DNA of 64,000 nt from Zopfochytrium polystomum (taxonomy: Eukaryota > Chytridiomycota > Chytridiomycetes > Chytridiales > Chytridiaceae), in contig JAIVFJ010000043.1 in NCBI GenBank assembly GCA_025765615.1, forward strand, positions 124,001-188,000, in the 5' to 3' direction. Of the stretch, positions 43,239 through 56,297 are shown piece by piece. The number at the start of each line of letters is the position of its first letter. The stretch's first letter is position 1. Below the pieces are notes generated by a model. The model was not told the origin of the DNA. It saw only the letters and a program-made list of their open reading frames with translations, and made no database searches. The translations under genes and the position numbers were made by a program.

Positions 43239-46200
43239 ATGGGAGGCCAGGACGGCAGTGCGAGGGTCGTGTCGGAGAGAACAGCATCAGCAGTGGCAAC
43301 TACACCAACTGAAACAGCCCCAACAGCCCATCGGTTTTCGCGCGGGCGAAAAGTACCGAAGGAGCGCATAGACGAGCTTTGGAGGCGCGTCAAATCCACC
43401 TTCTTACAAAAGGCACCAGATCTGCTTAAGCTCGTCTCGTCTGCTGCCCCCATTCCGTACCAAATCACAATCAATCAAGGCTTTCAAATTCGTCACAGAT
43501 TAACGTGCAAACATCCCATCGTCTGTGCCGCAACTCACCCGAGACTCACCCGTCATCAGGAGGAGGGCCATACCAGCTCACTTTCAGAGTCAGTAGACGA
43601 CTTAAATGCAGAATCGGGCGGGGCGGACGAGTGCGAAGATAAGAAACGCGTAGAAAGCGTAGACTTCCTCAAATCAGCAAGCGTTGCAGCTCATACTTTT
43701 GTTGCGGTGGACCGAGCCAGATGCGTCCGAGTTTGGGATATGAACGCTTCTTCAACCAAGCTGCGTCACAGCAAGACCTTGGACGAGGAGATTTCGCGGA
43801 TTGTCCTTATCTCCAAGTACAGTGTCTACGCGACAGCAACCCACCGAACGACTGTAGAGGTAGCGTGCCAGTTCAACTACGCTCACTAATAGCAGTAGTT
43901 CATAACGCCGAAGTTTGAGCATATCACCACTCTTAAGACGGAGCATCATGTGGAGTTGTCAGTAAGCAGAAAAGTTGACGATTGATTCGTACTGACCCCG
44001 ATCACTGAAAGCCTGAAATACTTTTCACCACTGAATCAGCTTATTACCGTTGGGCCATCAACACTGACAGTTTGGGCTTTGAAAAGAACCGTAACTAGGT
44101 GAGGACCGAAAACTTTGACCAAACGTTGACAATATTGCAATTAAGAGGAGTGACAAGCATTGAATGCTCGGCGAAGCATTCCGTGAACGTCATGGCGGAG
44201 AACGAAGAGTGGATATCTGCAGTTCACCTTGACCATCGCACGTTCCGACTATTCGTTGCAGTCAATTGCAGAATTATTGTAAGCAGAGTAGCTGGCAGTC
44301 GGTTTCTCTTGACCTTCGTTAGATTTTCGAAATGCATACACTTAGAGAGTGTCGGAGAGTTCCAAGAATATCGAGAAAAAAGGCAACAGCAATTACTTAC
44401 TACGAGCCATTCGGATTCACTGTAGTTGGATTTTCCGATGGCTTGGGTAAGGCTTCGTAGAGAAGTAACGCGAAATATAACTTTCGACTCTAGTGAAAAT
44501 TGTGAATACGTCGAATACGGTCCTTCATTTTTCGCATTCTCAGACCAAGAAGATAACCTGCCTTCTGGTTCATCCTCATGGTCCGTTCTTTCTTTCAGCA
44601 TCTCTGGATTCAACAATCAAAGTGTTCGACATGCACGTGTTTAAGGAGGTCTACACGTAAGGAGGACACACATTTCGCGATGAGTTCTTCTGATCGAGTT
44701 CTAGATTTCACCTACGCGAACGGCCTATTGATATGCACCTGATCGATGATCGATGGCTTATGGTCCAAACAGAGGAATCAGTAACAATCCTTTCTCTCAG
44801 TAATTTACTGTCTAGTTTCTCGACTATAACGTAAGTCCTCTGCCATACCTCCCTCATTTGTGACACCTTGCAGGACAAAGTCGCTACAAATGCAGAGAGT
44901 AAGTTGCACCAAAAAAAGCGACAGAATTTTGTCACTCTCAGCCGAGGGTGCCATTCGACTTCTCTCACCAAATAATGGAAAAGTCATTGCAACTTGCTTG
45001 CCTTTCCTTGAGGCAGATAAAGTCCTTCAAATCGCCTGCTCATCCCTCATAGGTAAATACCGCAGAGGATGAAAGCCCTCCCTCTTAATCCATTGCATTT
45101 TGCTAGAAAGGTTATTTGTTCTTTTGGATTCGAAAGAAATATGGGTGGTATCAACTGAAGTTAATCCATGCCATGTTCTCGATATCTGGAACATGAAGTA
45201 CAACGAAGAAAAGTTCATAACACTATGCGCATGCGAAGGACGGTATGGGTTGAAGAACAAGGATTTCGTTTTATTACTCGGAGGAACTACCAGCGGCGAA
45301 CTTGTTTTCTTCAACTACTTTGGCCGAATGTCGGAACGGCGACAGGTGAGCGGCTTCCAAGTCGGTCCTCGATCCCCGCTTATAGTCTCCCAGCTTCACG
45401 GGAGTGCCATTCGGAACATGGTTTACCGCAGCGATTGCAACATTCTCGTCACAACGGGAGACGGTAAGTTTAATGACCCAAACATTAAGTTTTAATTATT
45501 TTCCAGACAATTGCATAAAGCTCTCCAGCATCGATCCTGAGAAAAAGGAGTTACTAATACTAATACGGACAATTGACACGGACTTCACACCTCGTCGAAT
45601 CAGCATCCTCGACACATGCTTTTGCGCAACAAACGACGATGGAATCGTTTCGACTTACAACTTTCTAAACTTGGCTAATGGTGAGCTCTAAGTGATTGAA
45701 TGAATGTATCAACTCATTTTCTATAGACTGGCGGAAGTCACAGAGCCATTCAAGCAGTGACGACCACACGGAGAGTATCCTGAGTATTTGCCCTGTGGAG
45801 AAATTGGACTTATTTGTTTCCGCGAGTACGGACCAAACGATTAAGGTGTGGGACACTTACAACACATTGGTTCGGTGAGTTCGATATGTTGTTTTGTACA
45901 GAGGTAACTTCGAAGCACAGGGAAATCAAGTTTTTCCAACCAATAAGGAGCATCGTCACAGCGAACAAGAGAGGTGATTTGCTAGTATCACTTGCTAATC
46001 GTATCGACAAGATACCGGCCATATCGTATCTTCCTCCGGGATACTTGAAATCGCTTAACTCGATGGGCCAGTTCAGTCCGAACGAGGAGGCGCAGCTCCC
46101 GTTTGACGAGGACGCCGATGTTTTAAAAAACTATCTCGCATTGAAGTTTCAGTTTCTCCACTCCCACCAAGGGAGATTTCAGTTCTATAGAGAGCCGTAC

Positions 46201-49200
46201 GGACCTCACCTGTTTCCGACATTGAATTTTGCAGTGACCCCACGATCGGAGTTCAGCTTCGTAAAATGTGACCACGATAACCAGGAAAAGACCTTGGACG
46301 AGGTGGCTTACCTTGAATTAATGACTCAGCTGGGCGGTTTGATGCAGCGAAGGCTTAAGATAATTGAAAGTGCAAAGAGGAGACTTCAGATGGAGAAGAG
46401 CGAGCAAGCACAGAAGGTCAGGTTGATGTTGAGATTAATGCTCATGAGCTGACTGTTCGGACAGGATCGCATCCTCGACGAGGAATTTGATAGATTCGTA
46501 AAATGCCGCAATCTCGACGTTGAGCTTTTTCACGTGGACGAGCTCATACATGCTGACGGATTCGCGGCTGAGGAGAACATTGTTTCTTCTCCTCAGCAAG
46601 ACAAACGGGAGAAGCCTGTAGCCCTCTCTTCGAATGAGGACCCCAACAATGATGTGGAACTGAGATTTGAAGAAATCACTACTTTATACGATCCCTTCGA
46701 TCAGTTTGATCTAACTAGTCCAGAACCAGTGGATGTAGGTTTTGGCGTTCGACCAAATCGTTATTGACTTGCTTCCAGATCCAGGCAATGACAGAGATTC
46801 CTATTATCGATTCCGAACCAATCGACACTCCGGCAGGTGAAAAACTCGGATAATCTTGTTCAATCCTTGGGCTAAATGAATCCGAAAGTCCCAGACGGAG
46901 CTCGAGTTGAGGAGTTTGTTGCAACTCCCCACGTTCCACGGAAGGCTTTACCGAAACTGGCACCGGACGGTGCGATACCGAATTCGGTTATGAGCAGGCT
47001 GTTCAAAGATTGGGGAGTGCAGGCTTTCCAACGGAACGCGACTAAATCAGGGGTATCCATGTCTAAACGCATTTCTGTCAGTACGACCGCGAGGCCAAGA
47101 CCCTCAAAATCGGGCGAGAGTGGACTGAAAATTCCTCCGGTGCCCGAAGCCAAAGAGTCGTTCCTCGACAAACTGAAAAAAGCCATGGAGGAAAAGGAAA
47201 GAAAGATTGCAGAACTGGAACAAGCGCATCGAGCTACCACAGCGGATGAAGACCAGGAGAAAATAATTAACTTCGATGATGATGACGAGGATGGAGTTGA
47301 AGGCGGTCGGAGAAGGTTGCCAATTGTAACAAGGCCGTTGCATTTAGACCTTCCAGGCGAGGCACCCCAGCCTAAGTACCCGAAGATCATCGAAAAAGCC
47401 TTAACCTTCAAGTGGTTCCCTCAAGACGAGGCAGGTTTCGCTGTTCTTCATCTTCTTTCATCTCATACAAACAAAAAGATTTTCTATCCACCAGCGCCAA
47501 CTCCTATCGACCGACGACATCCGGCCCTCCCAAAACCAAAAGGACTTCTTCGCATGAAGGTGGAGCCTACTGGAGAAGCACTCTTGTCAATCATTTTGGA
47601 TTGCTTTCGGAGAGCGACGTCGCCGGCGGTGCGAGGAGAGATAGTGAGCTATCTGAACTGGATCCACGAAGAGTTCGGGTTCAGGGATACGACTGCTTTG
47701 GTTAGGTTCTTTTGTCGTTTTCTACAAAGCGTTCCTTTCATTGATATGGACGAAGAGGAGATGGAGGTGACCACTCAGAAAGCTTTTGAATCCACTTACC
47801 CCACCCAATCACAGCTGCGCCAACAAATAGTTGGCTCCTTGAGTAGTCTTGGATTCCAGCAAATAGAATTGGTACCTTCTGTGCTTATGCAAACTATAAT
47901 GCCTTTTGAGAAGCTTAGGTGAGATTTCTGGACAAACAGTTTTCGCGTCTCACGTTTTCAGAGCAAAAGCCAGCGCAACACTTACAGCAATGGGATTGCT
48001 GAACGACGTTCATACGTTGGGTAAAATTCGAGAAATATTCACTGATGTAAGGCAGCTGAATCGTTTGCTGGCATAAAAGCACTATCTCACAATCCAAAAC
48101 AAGTATGAAAAGGTATTTGCGGCAGAGCGCACGGAAGCCAAAACACGCGCTGAAACGGCGGCTTCGCGGACTTCGAAAACGCCACTTACGAGCATAAACG
48201 GGCGGATAACTCCAAGCACAGCACAATCGGAGACGCGGGCAGCACCGCCGATCACACAATCTGCAGGAAGCCTCGATTTTCGGAACAGCATAATGACATT
48301 TTTGCGCAGGACGCTCCGAAAGTATCTTATTCGCATGGCGAAGGACGACGAAACTGTGGCGAAGCTTCGAGAGCTGAATGAGTCAGGCTTGATCGATCGC
48401 AGTGGGAAAAAGGCACTTGAGGAAAAGGAGAAGGAGGACCTCCGAATGATGGCGCTCAGAGAGCGAGATCGTTTGAAGCAGGCCGTTCTAACAGCGCCAG
48501 TGATCCAGAACGAGCCTAAAGAAAAGGAGAAGAAGAAAGAAAAGGGCTCTAAAAAGAAAAAAGGCCCGATTGTTCGGCAGGACATGCTCGAAAGGAGAAC
48601 TACCCAAGCACTCGTGATGGTGAATCGACCAAAACCAAAACAAGAGACCGGACCAGAGAGACCGACATCTGCCAGCTCTGTGGTGAGTCGATTTTCTTAG
48701 TAACTATCTGTTCCGAATTTCGGACTGACACAACCGTCAGATACTAAATGCAGAGCGAGGCGGGGACAAGCTCACTCAGGGAAAAAGCTACGTCACGATT
48801 CTCCAGAATCCAGCTGTGAGCGACTTCATTGCGGCATTGAACTGCTACGAAATCTCAGTTGAGAGGCGCTTGGCAAAGGAGGAAAAGGAGCGGCTTGACC
48901 GGATTGCGCGAGAGACGGAAGCTGCGGAGAGGGCGAGACTCGAAAAAGAGAAACAGGACGCAATGGCCGACTTTATGCGAAAAAAGGAAGCTGAGCGGTT
49001 GCTGAGAGTCGAGCAGATGCGACAGCGGATCGCCCTGGCTCGAATGAGAGAAGAATCTTTGCCCAAAGTAAAGTCTGTCACGAAAGCGCATGGATTCCAC
49101 ACTCTTACTCGGAGGAGCAAATGCCACGGCTCGAGGGAAACAATGGATTACCTTTTTGGTTGGCAGTGCCCTTTGTGAATCTTAGCATTTGCCAAAGCTC

Positions 49201-49315
49201 TAAATGTGACCTTTTCTGCACACACACTCGCAGACACACACCATCACGATCACCACTTCCACGGCAACTTTATTTCCCTCCACCTTCAAAAATTGAACAA
49301 ATCAATGCCAGTTGA
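43239..49315 (+). CDS. Large WD40-repeat protein, WDR87/WDR97-like (probable axonemal)
   Basis: ATG 43239 starts MGGQDGSARVV. WD-type units across many small exons include HTFVAVDRARCVRVWDMNAS, LNQLITVGPSTLTVWALKRT, FVLLLGGTTSGELVFFNYFG and LFVSASTDQTIKVWDTYNTL. After about 46.0 kb the protein becomes helical and charged (KNYLALKFQFLHSHQGRFQF..., KAKESFLDKLKKAMEEKERK) with a conserved-looking block at 47380-47920 (ALTFKWFPQDEAGFAVLHLL, EIVSYLNWIHEEFGFRDTTA). It closes with a Lys/Glu coiled coil (EKVFAAERTEAKTRAE, ERRLAKEEKERLDRIARETE). N-terminal WD repeats followed by long helical parts match WDR87/WDR97-type proteins linked to cilia; the exact orthologue is uncertain. The end is unclear: the frame ends at 49178, but an intron 49175-49233 would continue to RQLYFPPPSKIEQINAS ending at 49315. 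Confidence 0.7.
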
Positions 49316-49878
49316 AAATGTTCAGCTTTCCCCCTTCGGAGAAGAGGCCAGTCATGGCAGCGTCGGCTCCAGGTTCAGACTCCCTGGCATTCCGGAAGCG
49401 CTGCCGAGGGAATCCGTGTTCAGTTTGCACCCACCAAAGCTGCGCGGTTCGGAGCAGGATTCGGAAAGACGGCATGACGCTCACATTCACGAGGAAGACA
49501 CCGGCGCCCACCACCACCATGTCCATTGGTCTGCTGAGCCGGATGGAACTCACGGACGGAGATCGTCGAAGGTCCCAGCGCACGCCGCTGGTGACATTGA
49601 CAGTGGCGAAGGCGGTACGTCACCCGCGGCTATGGAGGTTTTCCGCTCGAATCGCAAATATTTTGTATTCGGGACAGACTAAAGGGGCGGTGGTCGTCTC
49701 AAGTGCAAACCGTGAGGTCTGGTATGTGAGCACGAGAGAACAGGGTGAGAGCGCAAGCAATTGGTGTCTCCTTCGGCGAAAATGGGTGGAGAAATTTTCC
49801 CGAAACTTTAACGAACGCACGTGACAACAAAGACAAATGACGACACAGTATTCAAAAAAAAAAATTAAAGAAAAAAAA
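49316..49878. other. Region without a confident gene
   Basis: Open frames exist on both strands (plus 49206-49682 and 49312-49824, minus 49302-49583), but none shows a family signal or a preferred codon pattern. One may be the true 3' part of the WD40 gene or a small separate gene. The end is A-rich and leads to the oxidoreductase ATG. Confidence 0.35.
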
Positions 49879-51209
49879 ATGAAGGCAATTGTTGTGGAGA
49901 AGTGGCTGGACTCAGTCGATGCCCTGCGCATCAGCACCACCGCACCCGACCCCGTTGCCGGCGATGGCAGCGTCGTCGTCGCGATCCACTCCATCGGCCT
50001 CAACTTCTTCGATATCCTGATGGTCCAGGGGTGAGTGGCCACCGACGCCGCCACAGCAGCATTGTAACACCACCCTCATGTGATGATTGATTGCTGCACG
50101 GCCAGAAAATACCAGATCAAGCCACCATTTCCCTTTATTCCGGGCGCAGAGTTCGCTGGTGTCATCACACAAGTCGGAAAGAATGTGACCGGTTTCAAGG
50201 TTGGTGTTGTCGCCATTCAATCGCTCAAGCCCTTCTCCGTCGGTCTAAGACTCAGTTGCAATAGGTCGGCGACCGCGTGTTCGGCTCAGGGCCAAGCTAC
50301 GCCGAAAAAATTGCGGTTGCCGTCAACTCTGGCAACGTGTTCAAGATTCCTGAGTCGTTGTCGACGGATGAGGCGGCAGCGGTGTTCATGAACTACCCCA
50401 CGTCATGGCTCGCACTTGAGCACCGTGGGCAGCTCAAAAAGGGCGAAGTGTGCTTGATCCACGCTGCTGCAGGTGGCGTCGGTAGCGCTGGTGAGTCCAC
50501 CCACAGTCCATCTCGCCGTTTAATACAAGGATGCCTAATCTCCCCACGCTCTTTTGCTCATCAGCAATCCACATTGCAAAGTACCTTGGCGCGACGGTCA
50601 TCGCGACCGCTGGCTCCGACGAAAAGTGTGCCATTGCGAAGCGCGAAGGAGCCGACTACGTCATCAATTACTCCACCGACACTGACTGGGCGGCAACCGT
50701 CAACAAGATCACGGGCCAGCTCCCGGGTCGGAAGGGGCAGAAGGGCGCAGACGTTATCTATGACCCCGTCGGCACTTTCATCAAAGACACATCTTGCGTT
50801 GCGTGGAACGGACGAATTCTGGTTATCGGGTTCGCTGGGACTGGAGGAAAGATCGAAGCGGTTCCTGCCAACCGTCTTCTCCTGAAGGGAGCCTCCTTGG
50901 TGGGCGTCTTTTTCGGCGGCACAGTTGCAAATGAGAGGTGCCGTTACTCGATCTTTGTTCACCGAAGCCACATCGCTTTAACGCTTTCTCTCTGGGAACA
51001 GCTCCCTTGTCCCCAAGGTGTGGGAGGGCGTTTTCAAGCTGCTATCTACCAAGAAGGCTGATGGGACTTTCTACAAGCCTTTGGTTTACAAGGGCCAGAA
51101 GTATGCCGGACTGGAATCCATCCCGGAAGCACTCAAGGACCTTGGTGGCCGCAAGTCGTATGGCAAAGTGGTCGTGGACATATCGCCAAACAGCTCAGCG
51201 AAGTTGTAA
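49879..51209 (+). CDS. Zeta-crystallin-type NADPH:quinone oxidoreductase
   Basis: Medium-chain dehydrogenase/reductase superfamily, quinone oxidoreductase branch without zinc. The start MKAIVVEKW is followed by VAIHSIGLNFFDILMVQG, an intron about 50031-50104, KYQIKPPFPFIPGAEFAGVI, a second intron ending near 50265, VGDRVFG, MNYPTSWLALEHRGQLKKGE and the Rossmann glycine motif HAAAGGVGSA, split by an intron from IHIAKYLGATVIATAGSDEK. Later parts are GADVIYDPVG, NGRILVIGFAGTGGKIEAVP and LLLKGASLVGVFFGG. After an intron near 50935-51000 the end is SYGKVVVDISPNSSAKL. Expected role: NADPH-dependent reduction of quinones or enals in the cytosol or mitochondria. About 340 aa, normal for the family. 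Confidence 0.9.
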
Positions 51210-51536
51210 GACAGCTTGTTTTCCTGTAAACCGTTTCAATACATGCGATGAGGATACCATGCTCGTGGGAACCTCATTTCCTCTCATTTCAAACCAATTT
51301 GAGTTCACGTTTTGGACAACTTGACTAGCCTGCTCTTTCCGCTATGTTCTCTCTCAAATTCGCTTGAACTTGCAGTAGGGCCAAAGGGACCCGAATATGT
51401 GCAGTGATCGAATGCATGACTGAAGGCAGTGAACCATCGTCTTTTGGAATACATTGGATTGACCAGGGCACCGAGATTACTCGTTCCGCCATCAACACTA
51501 AAGCACGCCTGACCCCCATCGCAAATGCCGTTCCAA
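51210..51536. other. Convergent 3' flanks
   Basis: Lies between the ends of the oxidoreductase (+) and the MICOS gene (-). No gene is seen. Confidence 0.4.
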
Positions 51537-52497
51537 TCACTTGCCACCGCCGGTGATTTCCCTAACTTTCTTGACCGTGTCGCCCACCCAACCTTCCACA
51601 GCGCCCGCCCCATCCCCAACAGCCTTCACCGCGCCCGCGACCGCGTCGGAGCCTGGAACCTTCTCAGGGACCCACCCAGCCTGCGCGGCGTCCCTCCACG
51701 ACAGAACGGCCAGGTTCCTTGAGGTCTCTGGGTACCAGTACGCGAAGGCTGCGACGGTGAAGGCGGCGGGGGCCAAAACGCGGGTCACGGCGGAGCGGTT
51801 TTTCGCAAGGATGGAGCCGGCAAAGAGGGAGAGAGTGACGTAGAGGGTACCTGGGAGGAACGGCTCGTTCGATACGGCGTAGCGGCCAGTGAAGGTGCGG
51901 AGGCGGCGCTCGAAGGAGATCCAGGAGTCGGTGGTTTTTTGGAGGGCAGCCTTTTTGCGAAAATGTTGGCGAGGGATTATCACGACGGAATTCAACTGAG
52001 CGGCAAGCAAATCAGCACTACTCACCCTTGTAGATGCGAACTGAGCAGAGACCGCGTGCCGCGTCTGAAGAGGGTGCATCATTGTTCAATTGTTCTCTCA
52101 TGAGGCTTGATCGGTCTTACCCTCCTCAGAGCAAGCTCGAGTTCCGTTGGCTGATCGACCACGACCAACTCATCCTCTGCGTCGTCGTAGATGCTCGGTT
52201 TCTGTGTTCCGTTCGGACAAAGACGATGCGGAAGTAAGGGGACAATACTTTCCTCCGTCGACGAACAGTTCCTCGCTCACTTTTCGCGGTGGTACAAAGG
52301 TGGAAGGTATGGTGGTCGAGGCTGGCGACGAGGAGCCTTCGAGGTGCAGCCGCCGCGAAGGTGGGGAAACCAAAGAAAAAGCGACCACGCCCGAGATGGC
52401 GCTAACTGCAAAGGCAGCGGGCCGAACGATCTGTCGGATATCGTTTTGATCACGATCTGCTGCTGTTCGTTGGCTGTTCACTCACCTGGGAGGGCAT
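51537..52497 (-). CDS. MICOS complex subunit Mic26/Mic27 (apolipoprotein O family)
   Basis: Inner-mitochondrial-membrane protein of the cristae-junction complex. Exons on the minus strand: 52497-52486 (MPSQ), one from about 52450 (IVRPAAFAVSAISGVVAFSL), one with QKPSIYDDAEDELVVVDQPT (about 52200-52125), a short one with TRHAVSAQFASTR, and the last from about 51950 to the stop at 51537. The SIYDD...(E/L)VVV...P segment followed by a coiled stretch (TDSWISFERRLRTFTGRY) and two membrane helices (FLPGTLYVTLSLFAGSILAK and VLAPAAFTVAAFAYWYPETS) is the typical ApoO/Mic26-27 layout. The tail (AVAGAVKAVGDGAGAVEGWV) is amphipathic. Mic26 and Mic27 cannot be told apart from this alone. Confidence 0.82.
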
Positions 52498-52708
52498 GTC
52501 AACACTGAGAATCTGTTGATTCAAGTCCAAACGTGAACTCAAAACCGACCAATTTATTCGCAGACATAACCAGTCTCTTCGTTCGCTCCAACTCTGCGTC
52601 CACTGCAGCCAGGCCAAGGACCTTTTCACGGCCAATTACACAGGTTGGAAGAATAGACGAGGAGAAGATTCACATCATGAAAACAATAAGGCGACCCAAC
52701 CTCACAAC
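52498..52708. other. Short intergenic region
   Basis: Contains the MICOS 5' flank and the PMT 3' end on the same strand. No gene is seen. Confidence 0.35.
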
Positions 52709-55650
52709 CTACGCATGCTGCAAGTCCCAGGTCGACAGCCACTTCCTCGCGCGCAAGTCTTGGACGGTCGGGAACCCACTTCCGTAAGTCAATGGCGAAA
52801 AGTAGAAGAAGCTCCATCCAAATACTGCAAGCACAGCGGCCAAAAAAGCCCAGTAGGAGAGACCACCCTGGCTGCGCATCCACGCCTTGTACGGAATACG
52901 GGCGGCGAGGTCGGCGTCTCCAAGCGCGATAGCCTGTGGATCCTCCATAATAATGCGGCCGATGAAATCGACGACCGCAGTGGTGCAGATAGTAGAAAAG
53001 ATGAAAGATGGGAGGTAGTGGTGAAGGAACAGCATCCGGCCCATCAGGAAGAAGGGGAACCAATGCATCAACCATGCCAGGAACAGGAATCCGACGCCAC
53101 GATCCCACCATCTCCGAAGACTTGTACCGAAGCCGTCTTGACCTCGGCGCAAGAAGATGCGGTCGAGCACCCACATGGTGCAGAACATGAGAACGCCGAC
53201 AATGGATGCCCACCAGACAATGGGGTTGCCAAGAAGGTAAATTTGGCGGAGACCATCCTTAGTCTCCCAGAAAGATATTCCACGAACAACGAACGGCCAC
53301 GTGATGGGGGTTGACGAATAGGGGTGTGGTTTTGTGAGGCCAGCATTGTGAGAAATCATCGCAGCCTGCAACTCAATGAACTTTTGCAGGAACGTGAGCC
53401 GTCTCTCTTCCTTCGCTTCTTTCGCGGGCTCCTTGTCCGAATCAACTTCGGTTCCTGAGTGTTGAAGCACGCATCAGAAATGGAAAAATGACTACATGCA
53501 AAACACACAGCACCCACCGTTCACAATCCGTGGATGCTCAAGCTCATCTATATACCAGTTGTTTCCCTTGTCATTCAGATTCTTGTTTCCGTTGATCTCT
53601 TTCTGTCCGAAGCCCCACTCGGGCAGAACGCCCTTATTGGCGAATACAGCCACGCGATGGGGAATGCTAACCAGCTTGAAGTGACTGCGGCGCGTTTTCA
53701 TCTTGTCTCCAACTTCGCCGTCAATAACATCAAAGCGCCAGAGGGTGTCATTATAACGGGCGTCGTGGTCCGCAGCTGTCGCCGAGATAGTAGTTATCTC
53801 CATATTGGTTGTTGTCAGGGGTGAAGCAACGTCGTGCGTCAGAAGGTAGCTGTTTGTCAATGGATGGAACAAACGGACGACGTCCCCAGACTTCAAGTAG
53901 CGGATGTTCTTCTTCTTTTCCTCCTCGGTAAGTTTAATGTCCGTGGCTGGTGGGTACAACACGGGATCCAGTTCCACAATTGTAAAGAAGTTGTTCGCGT
54001 CCTTGTGAGGGTAGCCCGTCACCTGCTGGCCTTCCGATGAAATTCGACCGTCATCATAACGGAGAGGGTAACGATCAACGTGGGAGTGAAGGTAAACACT
54101 CTGCTCGCGGCTTTTCAAGGTTACATTTGCGCCATAAGGAATCGCTGAGGAGGCGTTTAGAAAGGAAATACCGCGAAAGAACTCAGACATACCAACAGCG
54201 AGAGCCTTGACCTCACTTCCCTTGAGCTCCGCTTGAAACGCGGGCGACATGAATGCATCTCCAGGGCCGCTGTACGGAAGAATCATGAAGTGTATGTAGA
54301 AGAAGGAAAGATAGAGGAACAACGGCAGGAATATAAGGCACAAGGCTCTGGCCGCGAAGTGGCGAGCGAACTCGCGCTTAATTTTGGGTGAGTTATTGTG
54401 CTGCGTGTTACCGGCGAGCTTACGTTGCTTAGCCCACGCTTGATGTCCAAAAGTCTCCACAAGTCGTTCAAAGTTGCGATACCGATTGTAGCCATCGTAA
54501 ACAAGCCAACCATTTTAATTCTGAGTCAGGGAATCTCGGCTTGTTAGGACTTACTGCAACTCATATTATGCACAACACTCACCCCAAGGTAAGGGCGAGC
54601 GTGACTCCAGTTAAGCTGAGCCATAACCACCATGTGAAGGAGAACGGCCTGAAGAGCATGAATTAATACCAGGAATTTCGGTGGCTTTCGGCGATCTTAC
54701 GCGTGACGCTGCTTGAAAAACCGGATCCAGCAGTAAATAGTCATTGTCCCAAAGGCCAGGAGCATACTATCCAAAAGGATAAGCCGGGACTGCGTTATCA
54801 ACGCGTTGTCTGGACCGCAAGAGCATGTCAACATTGGCTTTCACCACGAGTGGGGTCGATTTACCGAAAATCAACATCAACGCTCCGAACATAGCGCCAG
54901 GAAACGAGAGTCCGATTTCCTTCATTGTGAGGAACGAGAATGGGACAATCAAGGTCCCACAGATGGCGGGCCAGAGCCGAAGGCTCACGTATGGCACGTT
55001 GTTCTCAACGTACTTCTCGCCAATGTTGTCGAAGAGGTAGTGACCGTCGTAGCCAACGAACCAGCCGGTAAGAGCCAGAAGCATCTTCCCGAGAGGGGGA
55101 TGGACGTCGAAGAAGTATTCGCCGCGCAAGTAGTAGCTGGCAAACTTGCCGAAGTGTACTTCGTCGAAGCTGACGGAAAGGGCCGGTTTAGTGAGTGGAT
55201 CCCGAGGATGCCAGGGTCAAAGTCACAAATCGCCTTACACGACTTCGGGCGGATCGCTGATTCTGTACATCCGCGTGAGGAACGCAATGATCGTGACTAA
55301 GACGGTGCCGACGGCCCATGCCCCTTCCCATTGACGGGTTCTGACTCGCGCTTCTTTATCCAAAGCTTTCAAAAACTCGTCTGCACTCTTCGGCGGACTC
55401 GGTTTCTACTCGACGCGATCGGCGATGAAATGGCTCGTGTGAGCATGGGGCGACGTGCAACGCGTGAACACGCTCGCTGAGTGGCGCCTCTTACCTTTGC
55501 AACGACCTTCGCAGCCGGCTTGGGCGATGGCGGTCCGCCTTCCCCTGCCGAAGAGGATGCTGCCTGTTGCACATCTGTGCTCGGTGTCGCGGCTGTCGAG
55601 TTGGCGCCCGCGCCCTTACCACGCTTCTTCAGCCCTCCAGTGTCGCCCAT
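52709..55650 (-). CDS. Dolichyl-phosphate-mannose protein O-mannosyltransferase (PMT)
   Basis: Endoplasmic-reticulum membrane enzyme that starts O-mannosylation of Ser/Thr in secreted and wall proteins. ATG at 55648-55650 (MGDTGGLKKRGKG). In order: a Lys/Ala-rich N-terminus, the first helix (WAVGTVLVTIIAFLTRMY), the first-loop catalytic motif FDEVHFGKFASYYLRGEYFF then DVHPPLGKML, DNALITQSRLILLDSMLLAF, MIR-repeat lumenal region (YPHKDANNFFTIVELD, GDVVRLFHPLTNSYLLTHDV, FKLVSIPHRVAVFANKGVLP), then C-terminal helices with TPITWPFVVRGISFWE, QIYLLGNPIVWW and HHYLPSFIF. Multiple introns; the ends of the two main exons at 53470/53492 and 54460 fit splice sites. The sequence around TPITWPF...RGISFW suggests the PMT4 branch, but this is a weak call. 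Confidence 0.92.
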
Positions 55651-56297
55651 CGTGAGGTCGCCACGAAAAAATATTTTTTGCCACGTCGCAATGCAGCGGC
55701 GATCGCCAAGCCCCTTGGCAAACGATACAGGGTGCAATTAGCCGCTAAGCACGAAGAAAATAAAGAAGGTTCTGAATGGTTCTGAATCGTTTGATGTATT
55801 GAAACCAAAGCCTACAAATTCCATCATCCCACGCTTGCATCGCCCCAAAGATCTCACTTTCAGACCCCCCTATGATACAGAGAGGGTTAGTTTCGATTGT
55901 GACGGATGGTAAAGGAGGGACCGTTCTCGCTTTCAAGTTTGTTGCATTCAGAAATGGACATAATCTCACGGCGAAATCAAAGAGCTGGGTTTAATAGCAA
56001 TCCATTCATCATCAGACACGGAGGTGGGGGGTAGGAGAAGGTTTCAGGAAGCTTCTGTTCTCTTCACCTTTGGACAAGTCGGTGATGTTTTCTTTTCTCT
56101 TCGTTCCATGATTTTCTCAAGTTTTTATGCACGAAAGACTGAAAAAAAAACTCGGAGCTTTTGTGATGTCGCTTGGATGTTTTATTTTCACTCCTGGGAA
56201 TAAAGCGGACAGCAGAAGCAAGGAAACACAGAAAAGGTAGTCGTACAATGATGGAAAGAACATAATCGCAAAAAACTGAAAATTCAAATCCGAATGT
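55651..56297. other. Intergenic region, PMT promoter and HSP90 3' flank
   Basis: About 650 bp, no supportable gene. It holds the 5' flank of PMT and the 3' untranslated part of HSP90. Confidence 0.45.

Noticed and set aside
49206..49682. His-rich plus-strand ORF as a separate gene
   Set aside because: No start in good context and no family signal; competing frames on both strands are equally plausible.
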